Assembly (NCBI RefSeq): GCF_011801125.1
Contig: NZ_CP046171.1
Span: 5,456,001 to 5,520,000, forward strand
Reading direction: 5' to 3'
Length of the DNA: 64,000 bases
From: Nocardia brasiliensis
GTDB lineage: Bacteria > Actinomycetota > Actinomycetes > Mycobacteriales > Mycobacteriaceae
Shown here piece by piece: positions 7,970 to 16,567 of the stretch; the first letter of the stretch is position 1; each line of letters opens with the position of its first letter. The position numbers were made by a program, and so were the translations under genes. The notes beneath the pieces are model-generated. The model saw nothing but the letters and a program-made list of their open reading frames with translations, was not told the origin of the DNA and did no database searches.

Positions 7970-8509
7970 TCACTCACCTTGCCCATCTTGCCCGCCGAGA
8001 CCGCGGTCCGGGCGTTGTACGCAGCGCAACAGTTCGCGTAATGCGACGCGCGTCGCATCAATCCTGATCGTCCACCGCTGCCCGCGCAGTTTCAACCGCA
8101 TCACCTCGGTGTGCCCCGGCCCGGCCAGCCCGAGGAACACCGTGCCGACCGCGTGCCCGTCCTGTGTGTCGGGTCCGGCGACACCGGTCAGCGCGACGCC
8201 CCAGTCCGCGCCGCAGCGGGTGCGCGCGCCGACGGCCAGCTGCTCGGCGGTGCTCGCGGCGACCGGCCCCTCCGTCCGAAGTACTTCGTCGCTGACGCCG
8301 CCGAGGCTGTGTTTGAGATCTGTGGCGTACACCACCAGGCCGCCGCGCAGCACCGCGCTGGCCCCGGGTACGCCCGCGATGGTCGCCGCCACCAGACCGG
8401 CGGTCAGCGATTCGGCGGTGGCCACGGTCTGCCCCGCAGCGGTCAAGGTGCGCACGAGGTCGGCGGCCGGTGCGTCGCCGATCAGCGGATCGGTCACGGG
8501 GGCGTTCAT
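7970..8509 (-). CDS. cinA: CinA C-terminal-domain protein (nicotinamide-nucleotide amidohydrolase family)
   Basis: 179 residues, the size of stand-alone PncC/CinA C-terminal proteins. The family core is visible: ATAESLTAGLVAATIAGVPG, LRGGLVVYA and GVALTGVAGPDTQDG. Members deamidate nicotinamide mononucleotide to nicotinic acid mononucleotide in pyridine-nucleotide recycling. Lacking the N-terminal molybdopterin-like domain, it is not full-length CinA. The start overlaps the pgsA stop by 4 bp (ATGA), so the two are translated together. clgR begins about 115 bp downstream. Confidence 0.85.
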   Translation of the reverse strand: MNAPVTDPLIGDAPAADLVRTLTAAGQTVATAESLTAGLVAATIAGVPGASAVLRGGLVVYATDLKHSLGGVSDEVLRTEGPVAASTAEQLAVGARTRCGADWGVALTGVAGPDTQDGHAVGTVFLGLAGPGHTEVMRLKLRGQRWTIRIDATRVALRELLRCVQRPDRGLGGQDGQGE

Positions 8510-9165
8510 GCGCCGCGCGATCGACCGGGCCCGCCGGCGAACCACACCCGTGCCGCCTGCCCGACGTAGTCGAGCCCGGTGAGCACGGTCAGCGCGACCG
8601 CCACATACATCAGCGCCATCCCGACACCGGCCAGCCAGCCGGTGAACGGCAGCAGCAGGAACGCGATCGCGATCGACTGCACGAGGGTCTTCAGCTTGCC
8701 GCCGCGGCCCGCCGGAATCACCCCGCGGCGCACCACGATCAACCGCAGCACGGTCACCCCGACCTCGCGGCCGCAGATGACCAGGGTGATCCACCAGGCC
8801 AGATCGCCGAGCACCGATAACCCGATGACCGCGGAGCCGATCAGCGCCTTGTCCGCGATCGGGTCGGCGAGTTTGCCGAAATCGGTGACCAGCCCGTATT
8901 TGCGCGCCAGTTGCCCGTCGAAGCGATCGGTGATCGCGGCGATGCCGAACAGCGCGGCCGCGGTGATCCGCCACCCGCTCTGGTGCCCGCCGTCGACGAA
9001 CAACGCGACCACGAACAGCGGGACCAGCGCGATCCGCAGCATGGTCAGGATGTTCGCGATGTTCATCAGCGGGACCACGGGCTCGGGCTGCGCGGGCACG
9101 AAGCCGGAGCGGATCTGGCTCGGCGCCGCCCAGCGCCGGTCGATTTCCTCCGGTTGCGCGCTCAC
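8506..9165 (-). CDS. pgsA: CDP-diacylglycerol-glycerol-3-phosphate phosphatidyltransferase family
   Basis: About 219 residues with several membrane segments. The CDP-alcohol phosphotransferase signature D-x2-DG-x2-AR-x8-G-x3-D-x3-D is complete (TDRFDGQLARKYGLVTDFG followed by KLADPIADKAL). The family makes phosphatidylglycerol phosphate, the first committed step to phosphatidylglycerol and cardiolipin. The neighbourhood (clgR on one side, argA divergent on the other) equals Rv2746c (pgsA3). GTG at 9165 is chosen because it follows a G-rich stretch; an upstream in-frame start at 9213 and a later ATG (MNIANILTM) are alternatives. Confidence 0.88.
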   Translation of the reverse strand: MSAQPEEIDRRWAAPSQIRSGFVPAQPEPVVPLMNIANILTMLRIALVPLFVVALFVDGGHQSGWRITAAALFGIAAITDRFDGQLARKYGLVTDFGKLADPIADKALIGSAVIGLSVLGDLAWWITLVICGREVGVTVLRLIVVRRGVIPAGRGGKLKTLVQSIAIAFLLLPFTGWLAGVGMALMYVAVALTVLTGLDYVGQAARVWFAGGPGRSRGA

Positions 9166-9407
9166 GGCCGCACCCCGCCGACCGCCGCGCGACGCGGCGC
9201 ATGCCGAACCCACTGCCCGCCGCGACGCGGTGGACGGGACGACTGGATGTGTGGCACACGATCAGCCTATCGGTAACCGACCCGACTACTGTGCACCCCA
9301 TGAACTCTCGGGGACCACTAGGTGGTTCGACCAGCGACGCACATCCGGGCGCGCCCCTCGGCGCGCAGTGCTCTCCCGTCCCGTCGGCAGCGCCCACCGC
9401 CGCTTCC

Positions 9408-9908
9408 GTGAGCACCGCCCTGGTTGTCCGACGCGCGCGAACCTCCGACGTGCCCGAGATCAAACGCCTCGTCGATGTCTACGCGGGCCGGATACTCCTG
9501 GAGAAGAATCTGGTCACGCTGTACGAGGCGGTGCAGGAGTTCTGGGTCGCCGAGCTGGACGGCCGGGTCGTCGGCTGCGGCGCGCTGCACGTGCTGTGGG
9601 CCGACCTGGGCGAGGTGCGCACGGTCGCCGTGCATCCCGACGTGAAGGGCAGCGGCGTCGGCAGGCTCGTGGTCGAACAGCTCATCGCGGTGGCCCGCGA
9701 ACTCGAGCTGCGGCGGGTGTTCGTGCTGACCTTCGAGGTGGACTTCTTCGCGCGGCACGGGTTCGTCGAGATCGACGGGACGCCGGTGACGGCCGAGGTG
9801 TACGCCGAGATGTGCCGCTCCTACGACACCGGTGTCGCCGAATTCCTCGACCTGAGCTACGTGAAGCCCAACACCCTCGGCAATACTCGAATGCTGCTCA
9901 CGCTCTGA
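9408..9908 (+). CDS. argA: Amino-acid N-acetyltransferase (GNAT), ArgA/Rv2747-like
   Basis: 166 residues from the GTG at 9408; the GNAT fold spans nearly all of it. Close similarity to Rv2747 is visible throughout: VRRARTSDVPEIKRLVD, ILLEKNLVTLYEAVQEFWVA, the acetyl-CoA loop VHPDVKGSGVGRLVV, and the end EFLDLSYVKPNTLGN. The enzyme acetylates the alpha-amino group of glutamate (or glutamine), opening arginine biosynthesis. Start choice: an ATG at 9300 would add 36 low-complexity Ser/Pro/Ala residues not expected in the family. Neither start has a good Shine-Dalgarno. Divergent from pgsA, as in M. tuberculosis. Confidence 0.85.
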   Translation: MSTALVVRRARTSDVPEIKRLVDVYAGRILLEKNLVTLYEAVQEFWVAELDGRVVGCGALHVLWADLGEVRTVAVHPDVKGSGVGRLVVEQLIAVARELELRRVFVLTFEVDFFARHGFVEIDGTPVTAEVYAEMCRSYDTGVAEFLDLSYVKPNTLGNTRMLLTL

Positions 9909-9931
9909 TTCTCGACTTTTAGGAAGCGACC

Positions 9932-10216
9932 GTGCCGATCTTCGCTGTGCACTACACCTACTCCGAGGCCACGGTCCCGGGCCGGGACACCCATCGTCCC
10001 GAGCACCGGGCCTGGCTCGCCGATCAACTCGCGGCGGGCGCGCTGCTCAGCAGCGGACCGTACCCGGACGGATCGGGTGCGCTGCTGCTGTTCCAGGCCG
10101 CCGACGCGGACGCGCTGTCGGTGCTGCTCGGTGCGGATCCGTTCGCGCGCGAGCGGTTGATCGACGACGTGCGCGTGGTCGAGTGGCTGCCGATACTCGG
10201 CGCCTTCGCCGCCTGA
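9932..10216 (+). CDS. YciI-like protein
   Basis: 94 residues with a ferredoxin-like alpha/beta pattern: MPIFAVHYTYS at the N-terminus, RPEHRAWLADQLAAGALLSS with the family His/Arg, and a C-terminal DPFARERLIDDVRVVEWLPI strand-helix. YciI-family proteins are small dimeric enzymes or putative dehydrochlorinase-like proteins; most members have no assigned reaction. GTG start at 9932 with AGGAAG upstream. It lies 23 bp after argA in the same direction, so co-transcription is likely, and is followed by a strong hairpin terminator. Confidence 0.8.
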   Translation: MPIFAVHYTYSEATVPGRDTHRPEHRAWLADQLAAGALLSSGPYPDGSGALLLFQAADADALSVLLGADPFARERLIDDVRVVEWLPILGAFAA

Positions 10217-10221
10217 GCCGC

Positions 10222-10252
10222 GGTCCCGGCCCGTCCGGTACGGGCCGGGACC
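10222..10252 (+). terminator. GC-rich hairpin after the YciI gene
   Basis: Perfect 13-bp stem (GGTCCCGGCCCGT with ACGGGCCGGGACC) and 5-nt loop, beginning 6 bp after the stop codon. There is no long T tract, as is usual for actinobacterial intrinsic terminators. Confidence 0.65.
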
Positions 10253-10352
10253 TCCGGCGGGAGACGCACATTCGGCCGTGATCAGCTAACTTGCGGCGAC
10301 ACACCGGGCGTGGTACAAGCGCACGGCGACCCACACACGGCAGACTCGCGCC

Positions 10353-10895
10353 ATGCGCACATACGTAGCGGTTTTCGCGTCGACGGCCGCCACCGCCGGA
10401 CTGTTGTACGCGTACCTGGGTCCGCCGGACAAAACGGACCCAGCAACCTCCTCGTCGGCCCGTCCGCTGACCCGTCCCGGTGTCGCCGACCCGGTGGTGT
10501 ACCGGGGCGCGGACGGCTACTACTTCCAGACCGAGGACCGGCTGATCACCTGCGGCATCCTCGACCAGGCGGTCGGCAGGTCCCGCCACATCGCCGGTTG
10601 CCAGGGCGCGACCGAACCCGCGCCGCCGCAGGTGCAGTACTGCTGGAGCACCGACCCGGCCGCCGCGGCCCTGGCCGTGGGCAAGGAAGCCGGGTACCTC
10701 TGCGTGAACCAGGGGTTCTACACCGGCCCGCGGACCGCGCCGGAGGATTCCGGCGCCGGGCCGGTGCTGCCCGCCGGGACCAGCCTCACCGCGCACGGCT
10801 TCACCTGTAAGTCCGCGGCCGACAGCGTCACCTGCCGCAACGACGAGGACGGGCACGGCTTCGAGATCGCGCCGGACTACAACCGGGTGTTCTGA
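10353..10895 (+). CDS. Exported or membrane-anchored Cys-rich protein, paralogue A
   Basis: 180 residues. An N-terminal hydrophobic segment (YVAVFASTAATAGLLYAYLG) acts as a signal anchor, without a lipobox Cys. The mature domain has about six Cys with the signature GYYFQT, TCGILDQ, GCQG, YCW, LCVNQGFYTGP, FTCKS, VTCRNDEDGHGFEI, ending YNRVF. The lipoprotein at 12939-13571 has the same motifs in the same order, so the two are paralogues 2 kb apart. Function unknown; the paired Cys suggest disulphides outside the cytoplasm. Its last 19 bp overlap the convergent terC gene. Confidence 0.7.
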   Translation: MRTYVAVFASTAATAGLLYAYLGPPDKTDPATSSSARPLTRPGVADPVVYRGADGYYFQTEDRLITCGILDQAVGRSRHIAGCQGATEPAPPQVQYCWSTDPAAAALAVGKEAGYLCVNQGFYTGPRTAPEDSGAGPVLPAGTSLTAHGFTCKSAADSVTCRNDEDGHGFEIAPDYNRVF

Positions 10896-11881
10896 GCGTC
10901 GGTGTGCCGCGCGGTGCCGCGGGTGCGCAGCAGGCTGGCGACCGTCGCGAGGACCAGGATGCCGAGGATGACGCCCAGCGAGACCGGCGTCGAGATCTCC
11001 GGCACACTGACGTGTTCGCCGCCGTTGACGAACGGCAGCGTGTTCTCGTGCAACGCGTGCAGCACCAGTTTCACGCCGATGAAGGCGAGAATCGCCGCGA
11101 GGCCGTAGGACAGGTAGACCAGCCGATCGAGCAGTCCGCCGATCAAGAAGTACAACTGCCGTAAACCCATGAGCGCGAACGCGTTCGCGGTGAACACCAG
11201 ATACGGCTCGCTGGTCAGGCCGTAGATCGCCGGGATCGAGTCCAGGGCGAACAGCAGGTCGGCGAAGCCGATCGCCAGCAGCGCGAGCAGCAGCGGGGTC
11301 ACCGCGCGACGGCCGTCGACGCGGGTGATCAGCTTGTCGCCGTCGTAGCTGTCGGTGGTCGGCAGTATCCGCTTGGCCAGCGCGACGATCCGGCTGTCGC
11401 GCTTCTCCTCGTGCTCCACCTCGTGGCCGCTCTCGCGGATCAGCTTGACCGCGGTGTAGATCAGGAACAGGCCGAACAGGTAGAACACCCAACTGAACGC
11501 GCTGATCGCGGCCGCGCCGACGGCGATGAACGCACCGCGCATCACCAGCGCGACGACAATGCCGATCAGCAACGCCTTCTGCTGATAGATCCTGGGCACC
11601 GCGAAGGTGGACATGATGATCAGGAAGACGAACAGGTTGTCCACCGAGAGCGCCTTCTCGGTGACGAAGCCCGCGTAGTACTCCCCCGCGAAGGTGGCGC
11701 CCCACTGCCAGGCGACGAAGCCGCCGAAGGCGAGCGCGAGCCCGATGTAGACGGCGGACCAGAACGCCGATTCCCGGAAGGTCGGTTCGTGCGGAGTGCG
11801 CACGTGGGCGAAGAAGTCGAAGACGAAAAGGGCGAGGATCACCACGACGGTGATCACCCACTCGACTGCGGTTACCTGCAT
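10877..11881 (-). CDS. TerC family integral membrane protein
   Basis: 334 residues and about eight or nine transmembrane helices. The TerC signatures are present, with acidic residues inside helices: EKALSVDNLFVFLIIMSTF, KALLIGIVVALVMRGAFI and GFADLLFALDSIPAIYGLT. TerC/Alx family proteins are linked to Mn2+ export and to loading of exoenzymes with metal. The gene stands alone on the minus strand between two plus-strand genes. I looked upstream for a yybP-ykoY manganese riboswitch and did not see one. Its 3' end overlaps the preceding convergent gene by 19 bp. Confidence 0.92.
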   Translation of the reverse strand: MQVTAVEWVITVVVILALFVFDFFAHVRTPHEPTFRESAFWSAVYIGLALAFGGFVAWQWGATFAGEYYAGFVTEKALSVDNLFVFLIIMSTFAVPRIYQQKALLIGIVVALVMRGAFIAVGAAAISAFSWVFYLFGLFLIYTAVKLIRESGHEVEHEEKRDSRIVALAKRILPTTDSYDGDKLITRVDGRRAVTPLLLALLAIGFADLLFALDSIPAIYGLTSEPYLVFTANAFALMGLRQLYFLIGGLLDRLVYLSYGLAAILAFIGVKLVLHALHENTLPFVNGGEHVSVPEISTPVSLGVILGILVLATVASLLRTRGTARHTDAQNTRL

Positions 11882-12014
11882 GCGGTGTGCCGATCGGCAG
11901 CGAGACTCATGGCATCCATATTGCCCGATTTGTCCGTTCTATTCGGCTAGCCGGTTGGTTGCCGACCATAATTTCACATGCGCGCACCGGTACGTCCGTG
12001 CCACAGTTACGCCC

Positions 12015-12839
12015 GTGACCGACGACTATCTCGTGCTGAACAAGGCGAACTGGGACGAACGCGCGCCCGCACACGCCGCCTCCCGCGACTACGCGATGGC
12101 CCGCTTCGGCACCGAGCCCGACTTCCTCAGCGACGTGGTGCGCTTCGATCTGCCGCTGCTCGGCGACATCGCGGGCTGTCGCGGCGTACACCTGCAATGC
12201 CACATCGGCACCGACACCATCTCGCTGGCCCGGCTCGGCGCGAAGATGACCGGACTGGACTTCTCCCCCGCCTCGCTTGCCGAAGCCCGCGCGCTCAGCG
12301 AAATGACCGGCGCCGGAGTGGATTTCGTCGAATCGAATGTCTACGACGCGGTAACCGCCTTGGGCGCGGCGCAATTCGACCTGGTGTACACCGGAATCGG
12401 TGCGCTGTGCTGGTTGCCGAGCATCGGACGCTGGGCCGAGACCGTCGCGGGACTGCTGCGGCCCGGCGGCAGGCTGTTCCTGCGCGAGGGCCATCCGGTG
12501 CTGTGGTCGCTGGACGAAAACCACACGGACCGACTGGTTGTCGGCTATCCGTACTTCGAGACAGCGGAGCCGATGGTGTTCGCCGACGGCGGCACCTACG
12601 TCGCGACCGAGACCGAGTTCGAACACGTCACCACGCACGAATGGAACCACGGCCTCGGCGACATCGTCACCGCCCTGCTGAGCGCGGGCCTGTCGATCAC
12701 CGGGCTGGTGGAGCACCGCAGCGTGCCATGGGAGGCGCTGCCGGGCTCGATGACCCTTGGTGACGGCGGCGAGTGGCGGCTCGCCGAGCATCCGGAGCGG
12801 GTGCCGCTGAGCTACACGCTGCAGGCACGCAAGAACTGA
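12015..12839 (+). CDS. SAM-dependent methyltransferase (class I)
   Basis: 274 residues. Rossmann-like methyltransferase core with motif I region VHLQCHIGTDTISLARLG, the acidic loop GLDFSPASLAEARAL, motif IV AQFDLVYTGIGALCWLP and post-motif LLRPGGRLFLREGHPVLW. This matches the widespread type 11/25 methyltransferases with an LQCHxG in place of the classical GxGxG. The substrate is not deducible. GTG at 12015 is taken as the start because the protein then begins MTDDYLVLNKANWDERA, the usual N-terminus of this subfamily. It stands alone, divergent from terC. Confidence 0.85.
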   Translation: MTDDYLVLNKANWDERAPAHAASRDYAMARFGTEPDFLSDVVRFDLPLLGDIAGCRGVHLQCHIGTDTISLARLGAKMTGLDFSPASLAEARALSEMTGAGVDFVESNVYDAVTALGAAQFDLVYTGIGALCWLPSIGRWAETVAGLLRPGGRLFLREGHPVLWSLDENHTDRLVVGYPYFETAEPMVFADGGTYVATETEFEHVTTHEWNHGLGDIVTALLSAGLSITGLVEHRSVPWEALPGSMTLGDGGEWRLAEHPERVPLSYTLQARKN

Positions 12840-12938
12840 TCGGGCACAGCCGATTCGGTCCGATGACCAGGCGCGATCGCGCGACGAACGACGGCGCGTC
12901 CCGCCGAGACCCGTGGCGGCACAGGACACAATGCCGTC

Positions 12939-13571
12939 ATGAGAATCCGAAGAGCTCCTATCGCAGTGGTGCCGTGCACTATCGCGCTGGCGCTGCTGGC
13001 CGGGTGTGGCAACGACGACAAGAATTCGGAGGTGACGCCGAGCACCTCCACCGCACCGACCGCGACGGCCGGTTCCGTGCCGCCCAGTTCGGCCCCGACC
13101 TCCTCCGCCGCGCCGAGCACCGAAGGCGCGCCGACCGCCACCCGGCCGCCCGCGCCGGGCCAGGTCGACCCGGCGCAGTATCGCCAGCAGGCGGGGTACT
13201 ACTTCCAGACGCCGAGCGGCGCGTTCCGCTGCGCGATCCTGGATCAGCCGATCTCCGACAACGCCCGCGCCGGCTGTCAGGGGCCGACGCGACCGGCCCC
13301 CGCGCAATACCAAGAGTGCTGGGCGAACAACGACTACGCGAGCGCGCTGGCGGTCGGCACGAAGGCCGAGCCGCTGTGCCTGAATCAGGGGGTGTTCGTC
13401 GGCGAGCCGATCGATGGCGGCACCCAGGGCGGTGGCCGGATTCTGCCCTATGGTGCAATGCTTACCGTCGGCTCGTTCACGTGCGACTCCACCGAAGCCG
13501 GAGTGACCTGCACGAACGACGCCGCCGGCACCGGGTTCCAGATTTCGCGCGAGTCCAACCGGACCTTCTGA
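12939..13571 (+). CDS. Cys-rich lipoprotein, paralogue B
   Basis: 210 residues. A type II signal peptide with lipobox LLAGC (Cys about residue 22) is followed by a Ser/Thr/Pro-rich linker and a C-terminal domain with the motif series GYYFQTPSGAFRCAILDQ, GCQGP, ECW, LCLNQGVFVGEP, FTCDS and VTCTNDAAGTGFQISRESN. The whole domain is paralogous to the protein at 10353-10895. The lipobox predicts anchoring to the outer leaflet of the cytoplasmic membrane. No operon partner is seen. Function unknown; the spaced Cys pairs suggest disulphide-stabilised extracellular binding. Confidence 0.75.
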   Translation: MRIRRAPIAVVPCTIALALLAGCGNDDKNSEVTPSTSTAPTATAGSVPPSSAPTSSAAPSTEGAPTATRPPAPGQVDPAQYRQQAGYYFQTPSGAFRCAILDQPISDNARAGCQGPTRPAPAQYQECWANNDYASALAVGTKAEPLCLNQGVFVGEPIDGGTQGGGRILPYGAMLTVGSFTCDSTEAGVTCTNDAAGTGFQISRESNRTF

Positions 13572-13653
13572 CCGCGAAAACCGGTCCCCAACCGCAAATC
13601 CGGATGTTAGCGTCAATACACGACACAGTGACCCGATCGGAAGGCCGACGACC

Positions 13654-13773
13654 ATGACCAGGATGCCGCAGCGACGCCTGTCGCTAAGTGGCGCCTGGCT
13701 GCCGAGCGCCCTCGTCGCGCTATCGGCCGTCGCCGTCGCCACCAGGCCGACGCGCGTGCGGAGTCGCCCCTGA
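13654..13773 (+). CDS. Small hydrophobic peptide, possibly a truncated exported protein (39 aa)
   Basis: Has a usable Shine-Dalgarno (GGAAGG, 9 nt before the ATG). The product is a basic N-terminus (MTRMPQRRLSLSG) and one hydrophobic stretch (AWLPSALVALSAVAVAT) followed by a basic tail: a signal-peptide-like sequence that stops at once. It may be a genuine micro-protein or the surviving 5' end of a secreted-protein gene. It is followed directly by an intrinsic terminator. Confidence 0.4.
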   Translation: MTRMPQRRLSLSGAWLPSALVALSAVAVATRPTRVRSRP

Positions 13774-13797
13774 CCGTGTCCCAGCAGACCCGGCGAA

Positions 13798-13838
13798 GGG
13801 GTCACTCCGCGGCAAACGCCAAGGGGTGACCCCTTTTT
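13798..13838 (+). terminator. Intrinsic terminator
   Basis: 8-bp stem GGGGTCAC/GTGACCCC with a 20-nt internal segment, immediately followed by TTTTT. It separates the small peptide ORF from the tRNA gene 15 bp downstream. Confidence 0.7.
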
Positions 13839-13852
13839 CGTGCCCCGAACAA

Positions 13853-13927
13853 TCCCTCGTAGCCCAATCGGTAGAGGCACCGGACCTAGATTCCGGGAAG
13901 GTGCGAGTTCGAATCTCGTCGAGGGAA
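13853..13927 (+). tRNA. tRNA-like gene, anticodon UAG (Leu-type body, short variable loop)
   Basis: Folds into a full cloverleaf: 7-bp acceptor (TCCCTCG/CGAGGGA), a D-arm of the Leu type (GCCC ... GGTAGAGGC), 5-bp anticodon stem CCGGA/TCCGG, and a T-arm GCGAG-TTCGAAT-CTCGT. The discriminator is A and CCA is not encoded. The anticodon loop is CCTAGAT, giving anticodon UAG (Leu), but position 33 is C rather than the near-universal U. The variable region is only 6 nt, although bacterial tRNA-Leu normally carries a long variable arm. A standard scanner would probably call it tRNA-Leu; whether it is charged and works in translation is open. Confidence 0.65.
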
Positions 13928-13993
13928 CGACGCCGACGCCCCGCCGTCGGCAACGGCCGCCTGCGGAGTGCGGGCCGCGACCTCAACCGAATT

Positions 13994-16567
13994 TCAGTCC
14001 GTGGCCTCCGGCGGCGGCTCGTCGCCACCACCGCGAATGGTCCACAGCAGGCCCTCCAGCTCGTCCGGCTTGATGAGCACGTCGCGTGCCTTGGAGCCCT
14101 CGCTCGGCCCGACCACGCCGCGGGTTTCCATCAGGTCCATCAGGCGGCCCGCCTTGGCGAAGCCGACGCGCAGCTTGCGCTGCAGCATCGAGGTGGAACC
14201 GAACTGCGAGGTGACCACCAGTTCCACCGCCTGGATGAAGACCTCGAGGTCGTCGCCGATATCGGGATCGACGTCCTTCTTCTCGCCCGCCTTCGCCGCG
14301 GTGACGCCCTCTTGGTACTCGGGCTCGGCCTGGTTCTTGGCGAAGTCGACGACGGCGTGGATCTCCTCGTCGCTGATGAACGCGCCCTGCAGGCGGGTCG
14401 GCTTGTTCGCGCCCATCGGCAGGAACAACCCGTCGCCCATGCCGATCAACTTCTCCGCGCCCGGCTGGTCCAGGATGACCCGCGAGTCCGTCAACGACGA
14501 CGTGGCGAACGCCAATCGGGACGGCACGTTGGTCTTGATCAAACCGGTGACCACGTCGACCGAGGGTCGCTGGGTGGCCAGCACCAGGTGGATGCCCGCG
14601 GCACGCGCCTTCTGGGTGATCCGCACGATCGCGTCCTCGACGTCGCGCGGCGCGGTCATCATCAGGTCGGCGAGCTCGTCGACGATGGCGAGGATGTACG
14701 GGTAGGGCCGGTAGACCCGTTCGCTGCCGAGCGGGGCGGTGATCGCGCCCGACTTCACCTTCTTGTTGAAGTCGTCGATGTGGCGAACCTTGTTGGCCTG
14801 CATGTCCTGATAGCGCTGCTCCATCTCCTCCACCAGCCAGGCCAGCGCGGCCGCGGCCTTCTTCGGCTGGGTGATGATCGGCGTGATCAGGTGCGGAATG
14901 CCTTCGTACGGGGTGAGTTCCACCATCTTCGGGTCGATCAGGATCATCCTGACCTCCTCCGGGGTGGCCCGGTGCAGCAGCGAGACCAGCATCGAGTTCA
15001 CGAAGCTGGACTTACCGGAGCCGGTGGAACCGGCCACCAGCAGGTGCGGCATCTTGGCCAGGTTCGCCGCGAGGTAGTCGCCCTCGATGTTCTTGCCGAG
15101 GCCGATCACCAAGGGGTGGTGGTCGTTTCGGGTCGACGGCGCCTTGAGCACGTCGGCGAGGCGGACCAGCTCACGGTCGGCGTTGGGCACCTCGATGCCG
15201 ACCGCGGACTTGCCGGGGATCGGCGCGAGCAACCGAACGTTCTCCGTGGCAACGGCATAGGCGATGTTGCGGGCCAGCGCGGTGATCTTCTCGACCTTCA
15301 CACCGGGGCCGAGCTCGACCTCGTAGCGGGTGACCGTCGGGCCGCGCACGAAACCGGTGACCGCGGCGTCGATCTTGAACTGCACCAGCACCTCGGTGAT
15401 CGCCTCGATCATCGATTCGTTGGCGGCACTGCGCTTCTTGGGCGGATCGCCATCGGTCAGCAGGCTCAGCGGCGGCAGTGTGTAATCGCCCTCGACCTCG
15501 CGGTCGGTGACGAACTCCAGTTGCTTCGGCGGCGGCGGGGTCTGGTCCTCGACCTCGACCACCTTGGCCGGGCGCTGCTTCTTCGGCTTGGGCGCGGCCT
15601 GCGGCTCCTCGGTGACGATCGGCTTCGCGTCCCGCAGCGGGGGTTCGCCGAGCACCTCGGTCACCGCGTCGGCGGCGCCGAATTCGTCGGCGGGATAGTT
15701 CTCGGCGGGTGTGCGGCCGCGCCGCTTCGACCGGGTCGGGTGCAGCGGGAAGCCGTCCGCGTCGTACTTCGCCGGATCGTATTCGCCGTCGTACTCGGCG
15801 TATTCGTCGCCGCCGCTGCCGGTGCCGAAGTACGCGCGCAGCCGAGCGGGCACCTCGCGGACCGTCGTCCCGGTGAGCAGCAGCACGCCGAACACAATGG
15901 CCAGCAACAGAATCGGCACCGACAGCCAGGCGGTGAGGCCATCGGTGAGCGGGCCGCCGACGACGAAGCCGACGAAGCCGGCGGCGTGCGCGCGCCCGTG
16001 CGAATCGGTCGGTGCGCCCGCGAGGACGTGCCACAGCCCGAGCACCGACAGGCCGACCAGCAGCCCGCCCAGCACCAGGCGCGGGCGGATCTCCGGGTGC
16101 GGTTCGGTGCGCATGAGCACGACCGCGATGGCGGTCGCCACGAACGGCAGCCCCGCCGAGGCGGAACCGGAGACGGCGCGGATGGCCTCGCCGACCCAGT
16201 GCCCCACCGGACCACCGGCCGAGAGCCACACCGCGGCGGCGATCACCGCGCTCAGCGCGATCAGGGCCAGCGCGATCCCGTCGCGGCGGTGCCCGTGCTC
16301 GATCTCGCCCGCCCGGCTGACCGCCCTGGTGGTGGCGCCGAGGCCGCGCGCGAGCATGTTCCAGCCGCTGCTGATCCCGCGGCTGAACACCGCGAGCGGG
16401 GCCGTGTTCGACGGGCGCCGGGCCGGTCGGCGGGCGGGTTGCCTGCGCCCGCGCGCCGCCGCCGTGCCGCGGGGTGTCGCCGAGCGGGAACGTGCCGTGC
16501 TGGTCCTGCCCCGTGCCGATCCCGCCCGCGCCCGAGTAGTCGTGGTGCTGCGGGACTTACCTGCCAT
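13994..16567 (-). CDS. ftsK: DNA translocase FtsK
   Basis: 857 residues. A Lys/Arg/Ala/Thr-rich N-terminus leads into about four transmembrane helices (residues 95-250), a Pro/acidic linker, and the motor. Walker A GSTGSGKSS lies near residue 513 and Walker B ILAIVDELADLMM about 110 residues later. TQRPSVDVVTGLIKTNVPSR is the typical motor motif, and the C-terminal winged-helix gamma domain reads QRKLRVGFAKAGRLMDLME. It pumps chromosomal DNA through the closing septum and activates dimer resolution. The position, after argA/pgsA and before RNase J, matches Rv2748c. Length is typical of actinobacterial FtsK. Confidence 0.97.
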   Translation of the reverse strand: MAGKSRSTTTTRARAGSARGRTSTARSRSATPRGTAAARGRRQPARRPARRPSNTAPLAVFSRGISSGWNMLARGLGATTRAVSRAGEIEHGHRRDGIALALIALSAVIAAAVWLSAGGPVGHWVGEAIRAVSGSASAGLPFVATAIAVVLMRTEPHPEIRPRLVLGGLLVGLSVLGLWHVLAGAPTDSHGRAHAAGFVGFVVGGPLTDGLTAWLSVPILLLAIVFGVLLLTGTTVREVPARLRAYFGTGSGGDEYAEYDGEYDPAKYDADGFPLHPTRSKRRGRTPAENYPADEFGAADAVTEVLGEPPLRDAKPIVTEEPQAAPKPKKQRPAKVVEVEDQTPPPPKQLEFVTDREVEGDYTLPPLSLLTDGDPPKKRSAANESMIEAITEVLVQFKIDAAVTGFVRGPTVTRYEVELGPGVKVEKITALARNIAYAVATENVRLLAPIPGKSAVGIEVPNADRELVRLADVLKAPSTRNDHHPLVIGLGKNIEGDYLAANLAKMPHLLVAGSTGSGKSSFVNSMLVSLLHRATPEEVRMILIDPKMVELTPYEGIPHLITPIITQPKKAAAALAWLVEEMEQRYQDMQANKVRHIDDFNKKVKSGAITAPLGSERVYRPYPYILAIVDELADLMMTAPRDVEDAIVRITQKARAAGIHLVLATQRPSVDVVTGLIKTNVPSRLAFATSSLTDSRVILDQPGAEKLIGMGDGLFLPMGANKPTRLQGAFISDEEIHAVVDFAKNQAEPEYQEGVTAAKAGEKKDVDPDIGDDLEVFIQAVELVVTSQFGSTSMLQRKLRVGFAKAGRLMDLMETRGVVGPSEGSKARDVLIKPDELEGLLWTIRGGGDEPPPEATD

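Noticed and set aside
11882..12014. Possible yybP-ykoY manganese riboswitch before terC
   Set aside because: The short leader has none of the conserved loop sequences or helices expected.
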